10,073 nt of DNA, taken from positions 1-10,073 of the forward strand of contig JAOUFA010000106.1 of NCBI GenBank assembly GCA_029858545.1. The letters run 5' to 3'. The notes below the pieces were generated by a model. That model was not told the origin of the DNA and did no database searches. It saw only the letters and a list, made by a program, of their open reading frames with translations. This document shows positions 1 through 5,985 of the stretch, in pieces. The DNA comes from Betaproteobacteria bacterium (GTDB taxonomy: Bacteria; Pseudomonadota; Gammaproteobacteria; Burkholderiales; SG8-39). The position numbers were made by a program, and so were the translations under genes. Position 1 is the stretch's first letter, and each line of letters opens with the position of its first letter.

Positions 1-176
1 CCTCGGGGGCGTTCCGGCTGCGTTACCGATTCACGCCCGCGGGCACGGGAGGCGCGATCACCTGCGAGGAGATCGCCGGCTGCCTGCGCGCGACGCTGCC
101 CGAGGTGGGCGAGCGGGTCGCGGTGCGCTACGATCCGCTGGATCCGCGCCGCGCGCATTTCGTGCGCGGGGCCTGA
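1..176 (+). CDS. C-terminal end of a DUF3592-like protein (5' end outside window)
   Basis: Only the last 57 or so residues are present; the reading frame begins at base 3 and ends at the TGA at 174-176. Visible are a beta-rich stretch 'FRLRYRFTP' and the ending 'GERVAVRYDPLDPRRAHFV'. The pattern of G-x-x-V-x-V-x-Y-D-P-x-D-P followed by a short hydrophobic strand is typical of the end of DUF3592 domains, a family of membrane-anchored proteins of unknown role; this is from memory of the family. The N-terminal membrane segments would lie left of the window. The next gene starts 13 bases downstream on the same strand, so the two may be co-transcribed. The family call rests on the short tail only. 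Confidence 0.6.
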   Translation, partial: SGAFRLRYRFTPAGTGGAITCEEIAGCLRATLPEVGERVAVRYDPLDPRRAHFVRGA

Positions 177-189
177 GCGCGCGACGATC

Positions 190-516
190 GTGCCGGCGCG
201 CCAACGCCATAACGTCTACGTGATCGAGCTCTCGCCCGAAGTGCTGCAGCAGGCACGCTTTCGTCGCGCGAACCCGGATTACGACGCGACCAAGCCTTGC
301 GTCTACGTCGGCATGACCGGTCTCAGCCCCGAAGCGCGCTTCAGAAAACACAAGGCCGGCATCCAGGCGAATCGCTATGTGGAGCGCTACGGCCTGCGCC
401 TGCTGCCGTCGCTCTACGCTTTTGCCAACCCTATGCCCTATGATGCGGCGCGCGAGATGGAGGTGGAGCTCGCGATCGGCTTGCGTGAGGAGGGCTACGG
501 AGTATGGCAGGGCTGA
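190..516 (+). CDS. Small GIY-YIG-like protein (108 aa)
   Basis: The protein resembles a minimal GIY-YIG nuclease-fold domain without accessory domains. The first motif appears to be N-V-Y-V-I at residues 8-12, the second C-V-Y-V-G-M-T at 37-43, followed by an Arg/His-rich helix (R50, R52, H54), then Y63 and R66, and an acidic helix with E89, E91 and E93, one of which could be the metal-binding Glu of the family. In true family members these residues make a single metal-dependent nuclease site. The first motif departs from G-I-Y, so activity is not certain. The start is the GTG at 190; no upstream ATG exists in frame and the first internal ATG lies after the first motif. No clear ribosome binding site is seen. 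The stop lies one base from the stop of the convergent exonuclease gene. Confidence 0.7.
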   Translation: MPARQRHNVYVIELSPEVLQQARFRRANPDYDATKPCVYVGMTGLSPEARFRKHKAGIQANRYVERYGLRLLPSLYAFANPMPYDAAREMEVELAIGLREEGYGVWQG

Positions 517-517
517 G

Positions 518-1132
518 CTACAGCAGGCCGAGCTCGCGAAAGCGCCGATACAGTTCGCGGCAGACCCAGGCATCGGTCGCGGCATAGTCGATCTGCTGGC
601 GCGTGAGGCGCGGCGTGGCCCAGTTGGTCGTCTTCGCGCCCTTCGGGATGCGGATGCCGAGGAAGATCCCGGCGAGGTTGCGCAGCCCGGTCTGCTCCAA
701 ACCATGGCGCCGTGCTGCCGTGCCGAGGTCGATGACCGATTGCTCCTCGAACGGAAACACCCGCTTCAGCTGGCGCAGGTCTCCGGCCACCGAGATGCCG
801 GCCTTGACGATCGCCGGCGCGGCGAAGAACCCGGCGATCGGCGCGGCGAGTCCGGCACGCGAGAGCTGGAACAGGTACACCGCGCGTTCGGTCGCAATCT
901 GCACGAGACTCGGCAGGTATTCCTCGCCCTTGCGAAACGCGGGGCGCGTCTCGGTGTCCCAGCCGAGCACGGCTTCGGCGCCGATATCGGCGCTCGCCCG
1001 CTCGAGATCCTCGGGGGTCGCGACGAGGAGAATCTCGCCCGCGTAGCGCCGGATCGGCAGCGCGAGCATGTCCTCGCGCGAGATGTCGCGCGGGAAGTCG
1101 GGCGGGAGGGCGGAGGAAGCGGGGGGAGGCAA
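518..1132 (-). CDS. DEDDy-type 3'-5' exonuclease domain protein
   Basis: This is an RNase D/WRN-like 3'-5' exonuclease consisting of the catalytic domain alone, about 204 aa, without the HRDC domains of RNase D. All three exonuclease motifs are visible in the 204-aa numbering. Exo I is W-D-T-E (D59, E61), Exo II is G-I-S-V-A-G-D-L-R with D118, and Exo III is Y-A-A-T-D (Y183, D187), giving the DEDDy metal-binding set. Its substrate cannot be told from sequence; stand-alone members act on RNA or DNA ends. The start is uncertain. I chose the TTG at 1130-1132 because family members carry about 20 residues (here P-R-D-I-S-R-E-D) before the conserved A-L-P. The first in-frame ATG (1067-1069) would remove part of that and has no well-spaced ribosome binding site. 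The gene follows the glutaredoxin-DinB gene by 13 bases and is probably co-transcribed. Confidence 0.85.
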   Translation of the reverse strand: MPPPASSALPPDFPRDISREDMLALPIRRYAGEILLVATPEDLERASADIGAEAVLGWDTETRPAFRKGEEYLPSLVQIATERAVYLFQLSRAGLAAPIAGFFAAPAIVKAGISVAGDLRQLKRVFPFEEQSVIDLGTAARRHGLEQTGLRNLAGIFLGIRIPKGAKTTNWATPRLTRQQIDYAATDAWVCRELYRRFRELGLL

Positions 1133-1145
1133 GCGAAAGTCCCGG

Positions 1146-1913
1146 CTACTCCCACAATCCCTCGGGCAACGGCAGGCCCGCGTAGTCCTGGGCAGTGAGC
1201 GGCCCGTCGGGTGCGATGCCAAAGCCCTCGAGTACCGCGATCACCTGGCGCGCATGCTGCGCCGAATGCCAGGCGCAGCGCTCGACGAGCTGCGCGAGCG
1301 GTTGCTCGCCGTAGTAGGTCAGCACGCTTCCGGCGCAGGTCTTGTCGGCCTGCGCCTGCCACCAGGCGGCGAGCCGCTGCGCGATGCATTCGCCGTAGGC
1401 GCGGATGTCGGCGACCGTCTGCACCGCCTCGGGCGGGCGTGCGTCGTACACCATCGCGAGATTGCCGTTGCCGTCCACCACCGCCTGCAGGAACGCATCG
1501 GGTACCTGGTGGATGTGATAGGCGAGCTCGCGGAGGCTGCGATCGCGCCCCGCGGTCGCGCGCTCGGCAAGGCGTGTGGCGGGCAACTGCATCACGTGGC
1601 GCCGCGCCGCGGCGAGCACCGTGAACCACTTGTTCATCAGCGCGGGAGCGGGCAGGCGGTCGAAGACCACCTTTCGGCCGACGAAGCGCGCGACGTCGGC
1701 GAGTTCCTGCGCGAACACGTAATCTGTTCCGCGCACCACCACCGGCACCGTGCGCACGCCCATCTTGAACAGATCCTCCATTGCCGCCGGGGTGGCCGAG
1801 ACATTGATCGACTCGTAGTCGATGTCGAGCCGGCTGAGAAACTCCTTCACCTTCACGCAGCTCGAGCAGCCGGGGCGCCAGTAGACGCGAAGGGGGACGT
1901 GGCTAGCAGGCAT
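1146..1913 (-). CDS. Glutaredoxin-DinB fusion protein (255 aa)
   Basis: Two domains are visible. Residues 7-80 form a glutaredoxin-like fold with the active site G-C-S-S-C (C16, C19) and the cis-proline T-V-P (55-57). Residues about 90-230 look like a DinB-type four-helix bundle. Its likely metal ligands are H133 (in Y-H-I-H) in the second helix and the pair H216/H220 in W-H-S-A-Q-H, the classic DinB H-x3-H. DinB-fold enzymes include thiol S-transferases that use bacillithiol or mycothiol and the mycothiol-dependent maleylpyruvate isomerase. The pairing with glutaredoxin therefore suggests a thiol-dependent redox or transfer reaction, with glutathione the likely thiol in this kind of organism; this is inference. 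No signal peptide is present, so it should be cytoplasmic. The ATG at 1911-1913 has an AGGCG about nine bases upstream and starts right at the glutaredoxin fold. The frame stays open further upstream, but that extension has no domain. Confidence 0.85.
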   Translation of the reverse strand: MPASHVPLRVYWRPGCSSCVKVKEFLSRLDIDYESINVSATPAAMEDLFKMGVRTVPVVVRGTDYVFAQELADVARFVGRKVVFDRLPAPALMNKWFTVLAAARRHVMQLPATRLAERATAGRDRSLRELAYHIHQVPDAFLQAVVDGNGNLAMVYDARPPEAVQTVADIRAYGECIAQRLAAWWQAQADKTCAGSVLTYYGEQPLAQLVERCAWHSAQHARQVIAVLEGFGIAPDGPLTAQDYAGLPLPEGLWE

Positions 1914-2079
1914 TGGCGCACGCCTGGATCGCGAGCGTTCGTGTAGAGAAACTCTGCCGCGAGTGAAGATTGCGCCCACGGACCGCTTCGGCCTGCACAC
2001 ATGCGCCGCGGAGCACCCAGGCAGCACGCAGTTTGTCGGGATCGCGTTCCACAGCCTGGCAGGTCGACCAATCGAGCAT
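1903..2079 (-). pseudogene. Remnant of a DUF433 antitoxin-like gene
   Basis: A 58-codon frame from the ATG at 2077-2079 begins M-L-D-W-S-x-C-x-A-V-E-R-D-P and continues with A-W-V-L-R-G-A-C-V. This matches the start of DUF433 proteins as I remember them (M-L-D-W-S-x-C-P-A-V-E-R-D-P ... G-A-W-V-F-R-G-T-R-V). After about residue 30 the match is lost. In another frame of the same strand, from about base 1957 on, A-E-F-L followed by P-G-V-R-Q-x-L-L resembles the family's later D-E-F-L-x-W-F-P-G-V-T-R-E-Q-V. This would fit a small frameshifting deletion. The frame runs into the first codons of the glutaredoxin-DinB gene and has no ribosome binding site. DUF433 proteins usually pair with a PIN-like (DUF5615) toxin gene immediately downstream; none is present here. 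Confidence 0.6.
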
Positions 2080-2205
2080 GAGGAGATTCTACGCTTTGCA
2101 AACGCGTCGCGGCCGAGGCGGCCTTCTGCCGAAACAGCGTTCGGTCGGCAACCAAGCACGTTAAGCTTGCCGGAGCCTTCACGGAATGAGCGAGCCTGAG
2201 CGAAT

Positions 2206-2658
2206 ATGAACATCTGGGTCGATGCAGACGCCTGCCCGGCGGTGATCAAGGACATTCTCTACCGCGCCGCCGAGCGCCTGGAGATCCCGCTTACACTGGT
2301 GGCGAACAAGCCGCTCAATACGCCGCGCTCGAAATTCGTGCGCACGATCCACGTCGCACGCGGCGTCGACGTCGCCGACAACGAGATCGCGCAGCGCCTC
2401 GCGCCCGGCGACCTGGTGATCACCGCGGACATTCCGCTCGCCGCCGACGCGATCGGGCGCGGCGCCCATGCGCTGAACCCGCGCGGCGAGTTCTACACCC
2501 CGGACAACATCCGCGAGCGGCTCGCGCTGCGCGATTTCCTCGAGGAGCAGCGCTCGAGCGGCGTGTACGCCGCGGGCCACGCGCCGCTCGACGGTACCGA
2601 CCGCAAGCGCTTCGCCGACCAGCTCGACCGCTTTCTCGCGCGGCGCGCGCGCGGTTGA
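2206..2658 (+). CDS. YaiI/YqxD family protein (DUF188/UPF0178)
   Basis: The 150-aa protein has the family hallmark at its very start, M-N-I-W-V-D-A-D-A-C-P (residues 1-11). It also has V-A-D-N-E-I (56-61), V-I-T-A-D-I-P-L-A (71-79) and R-G-E-F-Y-T-P-D-N-I (93-102), and the length is normal for the family. The function is unknown. The spaced acidic residues (D6, D8, D58, D75) recall PIN-like metal-dependent nucleases, but that is an inference. The start is the ATG at 2206, fixed by the hallmark motif. The upstream sequence shows only a weak purine-rich stretch, including a GAGCGA direct repeat at 2188-2193 and 2198-2203, and no convincing promoter. The 126 bases between the DUF433 remnant and this gene hold a short GGCCG/CGGCC hairpin (2111-2123) and nothing else I can name. 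Confidence 0.93.
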   Translation: MNIWVDADACPAVIKDILYRAAERLEIPLTLVANKPLNTPRSKFVRTIHVARGVDVADNEIAQRLAPGDLVITADIPLAADAIGRGAHALNPRGEFYTPDNIRERLALRDFLEEQRSSGVYAAGHAPLDGTDRKRFADQLDRFLARRARG

Positions 2659-2690
2659 CGCGGTCGCGCCGGGACAGGGCGGACGGCGCG

Positions 2691-2699
2691 TGCTACATT
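2691..2699 (+). promoter_or_regulatory. Extended -10 promoter for the ion channel gene
   Basis: TG-C-TACATT fits the extended -10 pattern TGnTAnnnT and lies eight bases before the channel ATG. Transcription would start at or next to the ATG, giving a leaderless or nearly leaderless message. This agrees with the lack of a ribosome binding site there. A TTGACG at 2655-2660 is too far upstream (over 30 bases) to be its -35 element. Predicted from pattern only. Confidence 0.4.
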
Positions 2700-2707
2700 G
2701 GCGCCGC

Positions 2708-3598
2708 ATGCATCGAAGGCTCAAAAACGAACCCGCCGCGCCGCCGGGTGATCATTCGCTTGAGGCGCAAAGCCTCGGTAAGCCGGCCGCGGGCTGGCGG
2801 CGCACCGCGTTTACGGTGATCTTCGAGTCCGATACGCGCGCCGGGCGCGCTTACGATGTCGGGCTGCTCGTCGCGATTGTCGCGAGCGTGGTGGTGGTGA
2901 TGCTCGACAGCGTGCAGGCGATCGGCGGGCGCTACGATCTCGCCTTTGAGCTCATCGAGTGGGGCTTTACGCTGGTCTTCACCCTGGAATATGGCCTGCG
3001 CCTCGCCTGCGTCGAGCGACGGCTGCGCTACGCGGGCAGCTTTTTCGGCGTGGTCGACCTGCTCGCGGTGCTGCCGACCTATCTCGCGTTCTTCTTCCCC
3101 GGGCTGCATGCGCTGATCGACATCCGCATGCTGCGCATGCTGCGAGTGTTCCGGATCCTCAAGCTCACCGCCTATATACGCGAGTACCGCCTGCTCGGCG
3201 ATGCGCTGCGCGCGAGCCGGCGCAAGATCTTCGTGTTCATCGGCACGGTTTCGATCATTGTGGTGGTACTCGCGACCCTGATGTACGTGATCGAGGGACC
3301 GGCGAATGGTTTCACCAGCATTCCGCTCGCGGTCTACTGGGCGATCTCGACGATCACCACGGTGGGATTCGGCGACATCGTGCCCAGGACCGACATCGGG
3401 CGCGCGATCGCGAGTTTCATGATGCTGCTTGGCTGGGGGATTCTCGCCGTGCCCACCGGGATCGTCACCGCCGAGTTGACCAGCCGGCATCTCGGGCGCG
3501 AGGGCGCCGAGCGTCGCTGCACGGCCTGCGGCAGCGGCGGACACACGGCCCGCGCGCGCTATTGCCAGGACTGCGGCGCGGCGCTGGGCGAACCCTAG
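2708..3598 (+). CDS. Voltage-gated-type potassium channel with C-terminal zinc ribbon
   Basis: The 296-aa inner-membrane protein has the six-helix plan of voltage-gated cation channels (Ion_trans family). Segments lie at about S1 49-68, S2 82-100, S3 112-130, S4 138-153, S5 173-196 and S6 232-257. S4 has arginines at every third position (R140, R143, R146, R149, then K152), S2 carries E94 and S3 D117. The pore loop has the potassium filter T-T-V-G-F-G-D at 217-223. It would therefore form a tetramer conducting K+ and gated by voltage. The cytoplasmic end has a small four-cysteine zinc ribbon, C271-x2-C274 and C286-x2-C289. I recall similar tails in proteobacterial relatives but not their role. 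The cytoplasmic N-terminus is about 45 residues and polar. I chose the ATG at 2708; an in-frame GTG at 2690 overlaps the predicted promoter. It follows the YaiI-type gene by 49 bases. Confidence 0.92.
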   Translation: MHRRLKNEPAAPPGDHSLEAQSLGKPAAGWRRTAFTVIFESDTRAGRAYDVGLLVAIVASVVVVMLDSVQAIGGRYDLAFELIEWGFTLVFTLEYGLRLACVERRLRYAGSFFGVVDLLAVLPTYLAFFFPGLHALIDIRMLRMLRVFRILKLTAYIREYRLLGDALRASRRKIFVFIGTVSIIVVVLATLMYVIEGPANGFTSIPLAVYWAISTITTVGFGDIVPRTDIGRAIASFMMLLGWGILAVPTGIVTAELTSRHLGREGAERRCTACGSGGHTARARYCQDCGAALGEP

Positions 3599-3629
3599 TC
3601 GCGTCAGGCCGCGCACGAGTCGGCAATTT

Positions 3630-3645
3630 TTTGACCGCAGTCAAA
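3630..3645 (+). promoter_or_regulatory. Possible FNR/CRP-family operator before the malic enzyme gene
   Basis: The sequence TTTGAC-CGCA-GTCAAA is a perfect six-base dyad with a four-base centre. It has the layout of FNR/ANR/DNR/FixK boxes (TTGAT-N4-ATCAA), with the inner base of each half changed to C/G. The dyad ends 32 bases before the malic enzyme ATG. For activation from -41.5, the usual class II position, the transcript would start at the ATG itself, so repression or a nonstandard layout is equally possible. A second dyad, CGGCCG-TTT-CGGCCG (3653-3667), lies between it and the start codon. The regulator is not identified. Confidence 0.4.
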
Positions 3646-3677
3646 GCGCCGCCGGCCGTTTCGGCCGACGATGCAGC

Positions 3678-5324
3678 ATGAACAACCTTGCCGGAGTGCG
3701 CATCCCGGCTGCGCGCGGTCTGGATCTGCTGCGCGACCCGGCGTTGAACCGGGGCACCGGATTCACCCTCGCCGAGCGCGAGTTGCTCGGTCTGCGCGGG
3801 CTGCTGCCGGCGCACGTGCACACGCAGGAGGAGCAGGCCGCGCGCGTGCTCGGTAACCTGCGCGCGCTCGCCACGCCGCTCGACAAGTTCGTCGCGCTGA
3901 ATGCGCTGCACGACCGAAACGAGACGCTGTTTTTTCGCGTGCTCACCGATCACATCGACGAAATGATGCCGCTCGTCTACACCCCGACGGTCGGGCTGGC
4001 GTGCCAAAAGTTCGGTCATATCTTCCAGCGCCCGCGGGGGCTGTTCCTCGGGATCAATGACCGTGGGCGGCTCGGCGAGGTGCTCGGCAACTGGCCGGGC
4101 CGCGCGGCGATCATCGTCGTGACCGACGGCGAGCGGATCCTCGGGTTGGGCGATCTCGGCGCGAACGGCATGGGGATCCCGGTCGGCAAGCTCTCGCTGT
4201 ATACCGCCTGTGCCGGAATCGACCCCGCGCTCGCGCTGCCGGTGGTGCTCGATGTCGGCAGCAACAACGAGGAGCTGCGCAAGGACCCGTTCTACGTCGG
4301 ATTGCGCCAGCCGCGCGTGCGCGGCGCGCAGTACGACGAATTCGTCGACGAGTTCATCGGCGCGGCGCAGGCGCGCTTTCCCGGCGTGGTCGTGCAGTTT
4401 GAGGACTTCGCCACGCAGAACGCGTTTCGCCTGCTGAGCACGTATCGCGAGCGGATCTGCGCCTTCAACGACGACATCCAGGGCACCGCCGCGGTGGCGC
4501 TCGCTGGACTGTTTTCCGCGCTGCGCGTCACGCGGGGCAGGCTCGGCGAGCAACGGCTGTTGTTTTTCGGTGCCGGGGAGGCGGCCACCGGGATTGCCGA
4601 CCTGGTCGTCGCGGCGATGGTCGCCGAAGGGCTCGACGAGGCGGCGGCACGGCAGCGCTGCTGGCTGTTCGATTCACAGGGCCTGGTGGTGCGGGGCCGT
4701 GGCGGGCTCGCCGGGCACAAGCTGCCCTATGCGCACGAGCATTCGGCGATCGGCCAATTCACCGAGGCGATCCGCGAACTCAAGCCCAGCGCGCTAATCG
4801 GCGTCGCCGCGGTCGGCGGCAGTTTCACCGAGGAGGTGTGCGGCACGATGGCGCAGTTGAACGAGCGTCCGATTGTGTTCGCGCTGTCCAACCCGACCCT
4901 GCAGGCTGAGTGCACCGCCGAGGAGGCCTATCGCTGGACCGGGGGACGGGCGCTCTTTGCCTGTGGCAGTCCGTTCGAGCCGGTGCGCCTGGGCGCTACG
5001 ACCCTGGTGCCGCGCCAGGGCAATAACTCGTATATCTTTCCAGGCGTGGGGCTTGGCGCGATCGCATGCCGGGCGAAGCGACTTACCGACTCGATGTTCA
5101 TGGCGGCGGCCACCACACTGGCCGAAACCGTCACCGAAGAGGATCTCGCGCAGGGCAGTCTCTACCCGGCGCTCACCCGCATTCGCGAGGTGTCGGCAAG
5201 AATCGCCACTGCGGTCGCCGCGACGGCATTTCGCGAGGGCCTTGCGGAAATCGACCTGCCGGCCGATCTCGCTGGCTACATTCGCGCGCAGATGTACGAG
5301 CCGAGCTACCGGCCCTACGCCTGA
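3678..5324 (+). CDS. maeA: NAD-type malic enzyme (oxaloacetate-decarboxylating)
   Basis: The enzyme converts malate to pyruvate and CO2 with reduction of NAD(P), linking the TCA cycle to pyruvate in the cytoplasm. At 548 aa it is the long form of the family and has no phosphotransacetylase fusion. Family motifs appear in order: Y-T-P-T-V-G with the catalytic Tyr101, G-L-G-D-L-G-A-N-G-M-G-I-P-V-G-K with catalytic Lys171, D-V-G-S-N-N-E-E-L (192-200), and F-E-D-F-A (E242, D243) plus F-N-D-D-I-Q-G-T (D266) for the divalent metal. These are followed by the nucleotide-binding G-A-G-E-A-A-T-G (298-305), A-L-S-N-P-T (402-407) and G-N-N-S-Y-I-F-P-G-V-G-L-G (448-460). NAD preference is inferred from similarity to E. 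coli MaeA; the cofactor cannot be proved here. The ATG at 3678 is the only start that keeps the full N-terminus. No good ribosome binding site precedes it; an out-of-frame ATG lies seven bases upstream. It stands alone downstream of the channel gene. Confidence 0.96.
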   Translation: MNNLAGVRIPAARGLDLLRDPALNRGTGFTLAERELLGLRGLLPAHVHTQEEQAARVLGNLRALATPLDKFVALNALHDRNETLFFRVLTDHIDEMMPLVYTPTVGLACQKFGHIFQRPRGLFLGINDRGRLGEVLGNWPGRAAIIVVTDGERILGLGDLGANGMGIPVGKLSLYTACAGIDPALALPVVLDVGSNNEELRKDPFYVGLRQPRVRGAQYDEFVDEFIGAAQARFPGVVVQFEDFATQNAFRLLSTYRERICAFNDDIQGTAAVALAGLFSALRVTRGRLGEQRLLFFGAGEAATGIADLVVAAMVAEGLDEAAARQRCWLFDSQGLVVRGRGGLAGHKLPYAHEHSAIGQFTEAIRELKPSALIGVAAVGGSFTEEVCGTMAQLNERPIVFALSNPTLQAECTAEEAYRWTGGRALFACGSPFEPVRLGATTLVPRQGNNSYIFPGVGLGAIACRAKRLTDSMFMAAATTLAETVTEEDLAQGSLYPALTRIREVSARIATAVAATAFREGLAEIDLPADLAGYIRAQMYEPSYRPYA

Positions 5325-5394
5325 GGTCGGGCGTCGGCCGCGTGCCGCCGAACAGGCCAGCGACGCGTATTCGACCGGGACTTCGACCGAGCTC

Positions 5395-5437
5395 CCCATT
5401 TCGTACGTTAGCGCTCTCTGCAACCGTACGAATTGGG
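5395..5437. repeat. Imperfect inverted repeat in the gap after the malic enzyme gene
   Basis: The left arm CCCATTTCGTACG (5395-5407) pairs with the right arm CGTACGAATTGGG (5425-5437) at 12 of 13 positions, around a 17-base loop containing AGCGCT. No T-run follows on either strand, so it is not a standard intrinsic terminator. It could be a folded RNA element, a protein binding site, or part of a small mobile element. It sits in a stretch that is less GC-rich than the flanking genes. Confidence 0.55.
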
Positions 5438-5558
5438 AAGAGACTGGTGAATTGAAACGCGCACGTCCGGTTATTTCGCGTAGGGCGACTTGCTGTCCTC
5501 GGAGTCTGCGGTTTTGCAGGGTTGCAGGAACCGGAGATCACCGAAATTCAGAAACCGC

Positions 5559-5591
5559 GACGGATCGAGAACCGTCCGGGGTCTGACCCCG
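5559..5591. repeat. REP-like double hairpin
   Basis: Two stems lie side by side: GACGG-N8-CCGTC (5559-5576) and the palindrome CGGGGTC-T-GACCCCG (5577-5591). GGGGTC/GACCCC palindromes of this kind recur in proteobacterial intergenic regions and are often associated with REP elements mobilised by RAYT (TnpA-REP) transposases; this link is from memory. It ends two bases from the stop codon of the leftward small gene and could also help end that transcript or protect its 3' end. No transposase gene is in the window. Confidence 0.45.
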
Positions 5592-5593
5592 CT

Positions 5594-5878
5594 TTAGTTA
5601 AGTCCTGCCCCCTTGGCCTCTTTCTCGTCCGCCGAGCCGAGCACCGGTTCATCGGGCGGTTCTTCGCCGTGATAGGTGACGCGCAGCGCCGCGTCCTCGG
5701 CATCGTCCCAGGCTTGCGCGGCGCGCCGCTCGAAGCGCTCGCGGTTGCTGCGTTTCATTACGGCGTCGTAGGCCTGCTCGACGCGAAAACCGCGCTTCTC
5801 GATCAGCGCGACCGCCGCCTGGCAGCCGGCTTCGATGTCCTCCTCGGAGGCACCGGAATCGAATATCCAAAGCTTCAT
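5594..5878 (-). CDS. Small soluble protein of unknown function (94 aa)
   Basis: I do not recognise the family. The protein begins M-K-L-W-I-F-D-S-G-A-S-E-E-D-I, continues as amphipathic helices rich in Ala, Glu and Arg (about 11-68), and ends in an acidic, probably disordered tail. There are two Trp (W4, W57), one Cys (C19), no signal peptide and no membrane segment. The start at 5876-5878 is supported by AGGAGAGG in the right place upstream, the best ribosome binding site in the window. The frame stays open further upstream, but that part looks non-coding. The last residues (K-E-A-K-G-A-G-L-N) are encoded right beside the REP-like element, so the tail may have been altered by its arrival. 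It is transcribed divergently from pyrG. Good start signals and high third-position GC suggest a real gene. Confidence 0.75.
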   Translation of the reverse strand: MKLWIFDSGASEEDIEAGCQAAVALIEKRGFRVEQAYDAVMKRSNRERFERRAAQAWDDAEDAALRVTYHGEEPPDEPVLGSADEKEAKGAGLN

Positions 5879-5931
5879 AGCCTCTCCTGCAGGATGGAAA
5901 TGCCCGGCGCTGGCGCCGGAACGAGCGCTGG

Positions 5932-5937
5932 AATATA
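5932..5937 (-). promoter_or_regulatory. Possible -10 element for the small leftward gene
   Basis: TATATT on the minus strand is the only AT-rich hexamer upstream of the 94-aa gene, 53 bases before its ATG. No good -35 element lies 16-18 bases further upstream. The resulting leader would contain a perfect seven-base hairpin, CCGGCGC-TG-GCGCCGG (5904-5919), ahead of the ribosome binding site. Weak evidence. Confidence 0.3.
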
Positions 5938-5985
5938 GCTCTCTTTGCGGCACCGCGCACATGGCCGCGTGTCACGACAAACCAT

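Noticed and set aside
377..1198. Long plus-strand open frame opposite the exonuclease gene
   Set aside because: It runs antisense to a protein with all three exonuclease motifs, has no recognisable domain and is Arg-rich in the way shadow frames of GC-rich genes are.
1963..2199. Short plus-strand open frames between the glutaredoxin-DinB and YaiI-type genes
   Set aside because: No ribosome binding site or recognisable protein; the minus-strand DUF433 remnant explains the sequence better.
3610..3632. Intrinsic terminator after the channel gene (GCCG ... CGGC followed by six T)
   Set aside because: The stem is only four base pairs with a nine-base loop, and the T-run overlaps the FNR-like dyad.
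2693..4553. Two long minus-strand open frames (2693-3616 and 3465-4553) opposite the channel and malic enzyme genes
   Set aside because: Both mirror genes with unmistakable motifs and show the His/Arg/Glu-rich composition of antisense shadows.
5395..5437. Integron attC site
   Set aside because: The arms lack the GTTRRRY/RYYYAAC core sites in the right arrangement, and no integrase or cassette array is present.
5325..5540. A decayed transposase or other gene in the gap after the malic enzyme
   Set aside because: I read several frames on both strands and found no recognisable protein motif, only open stretches continuing from shadow frames.
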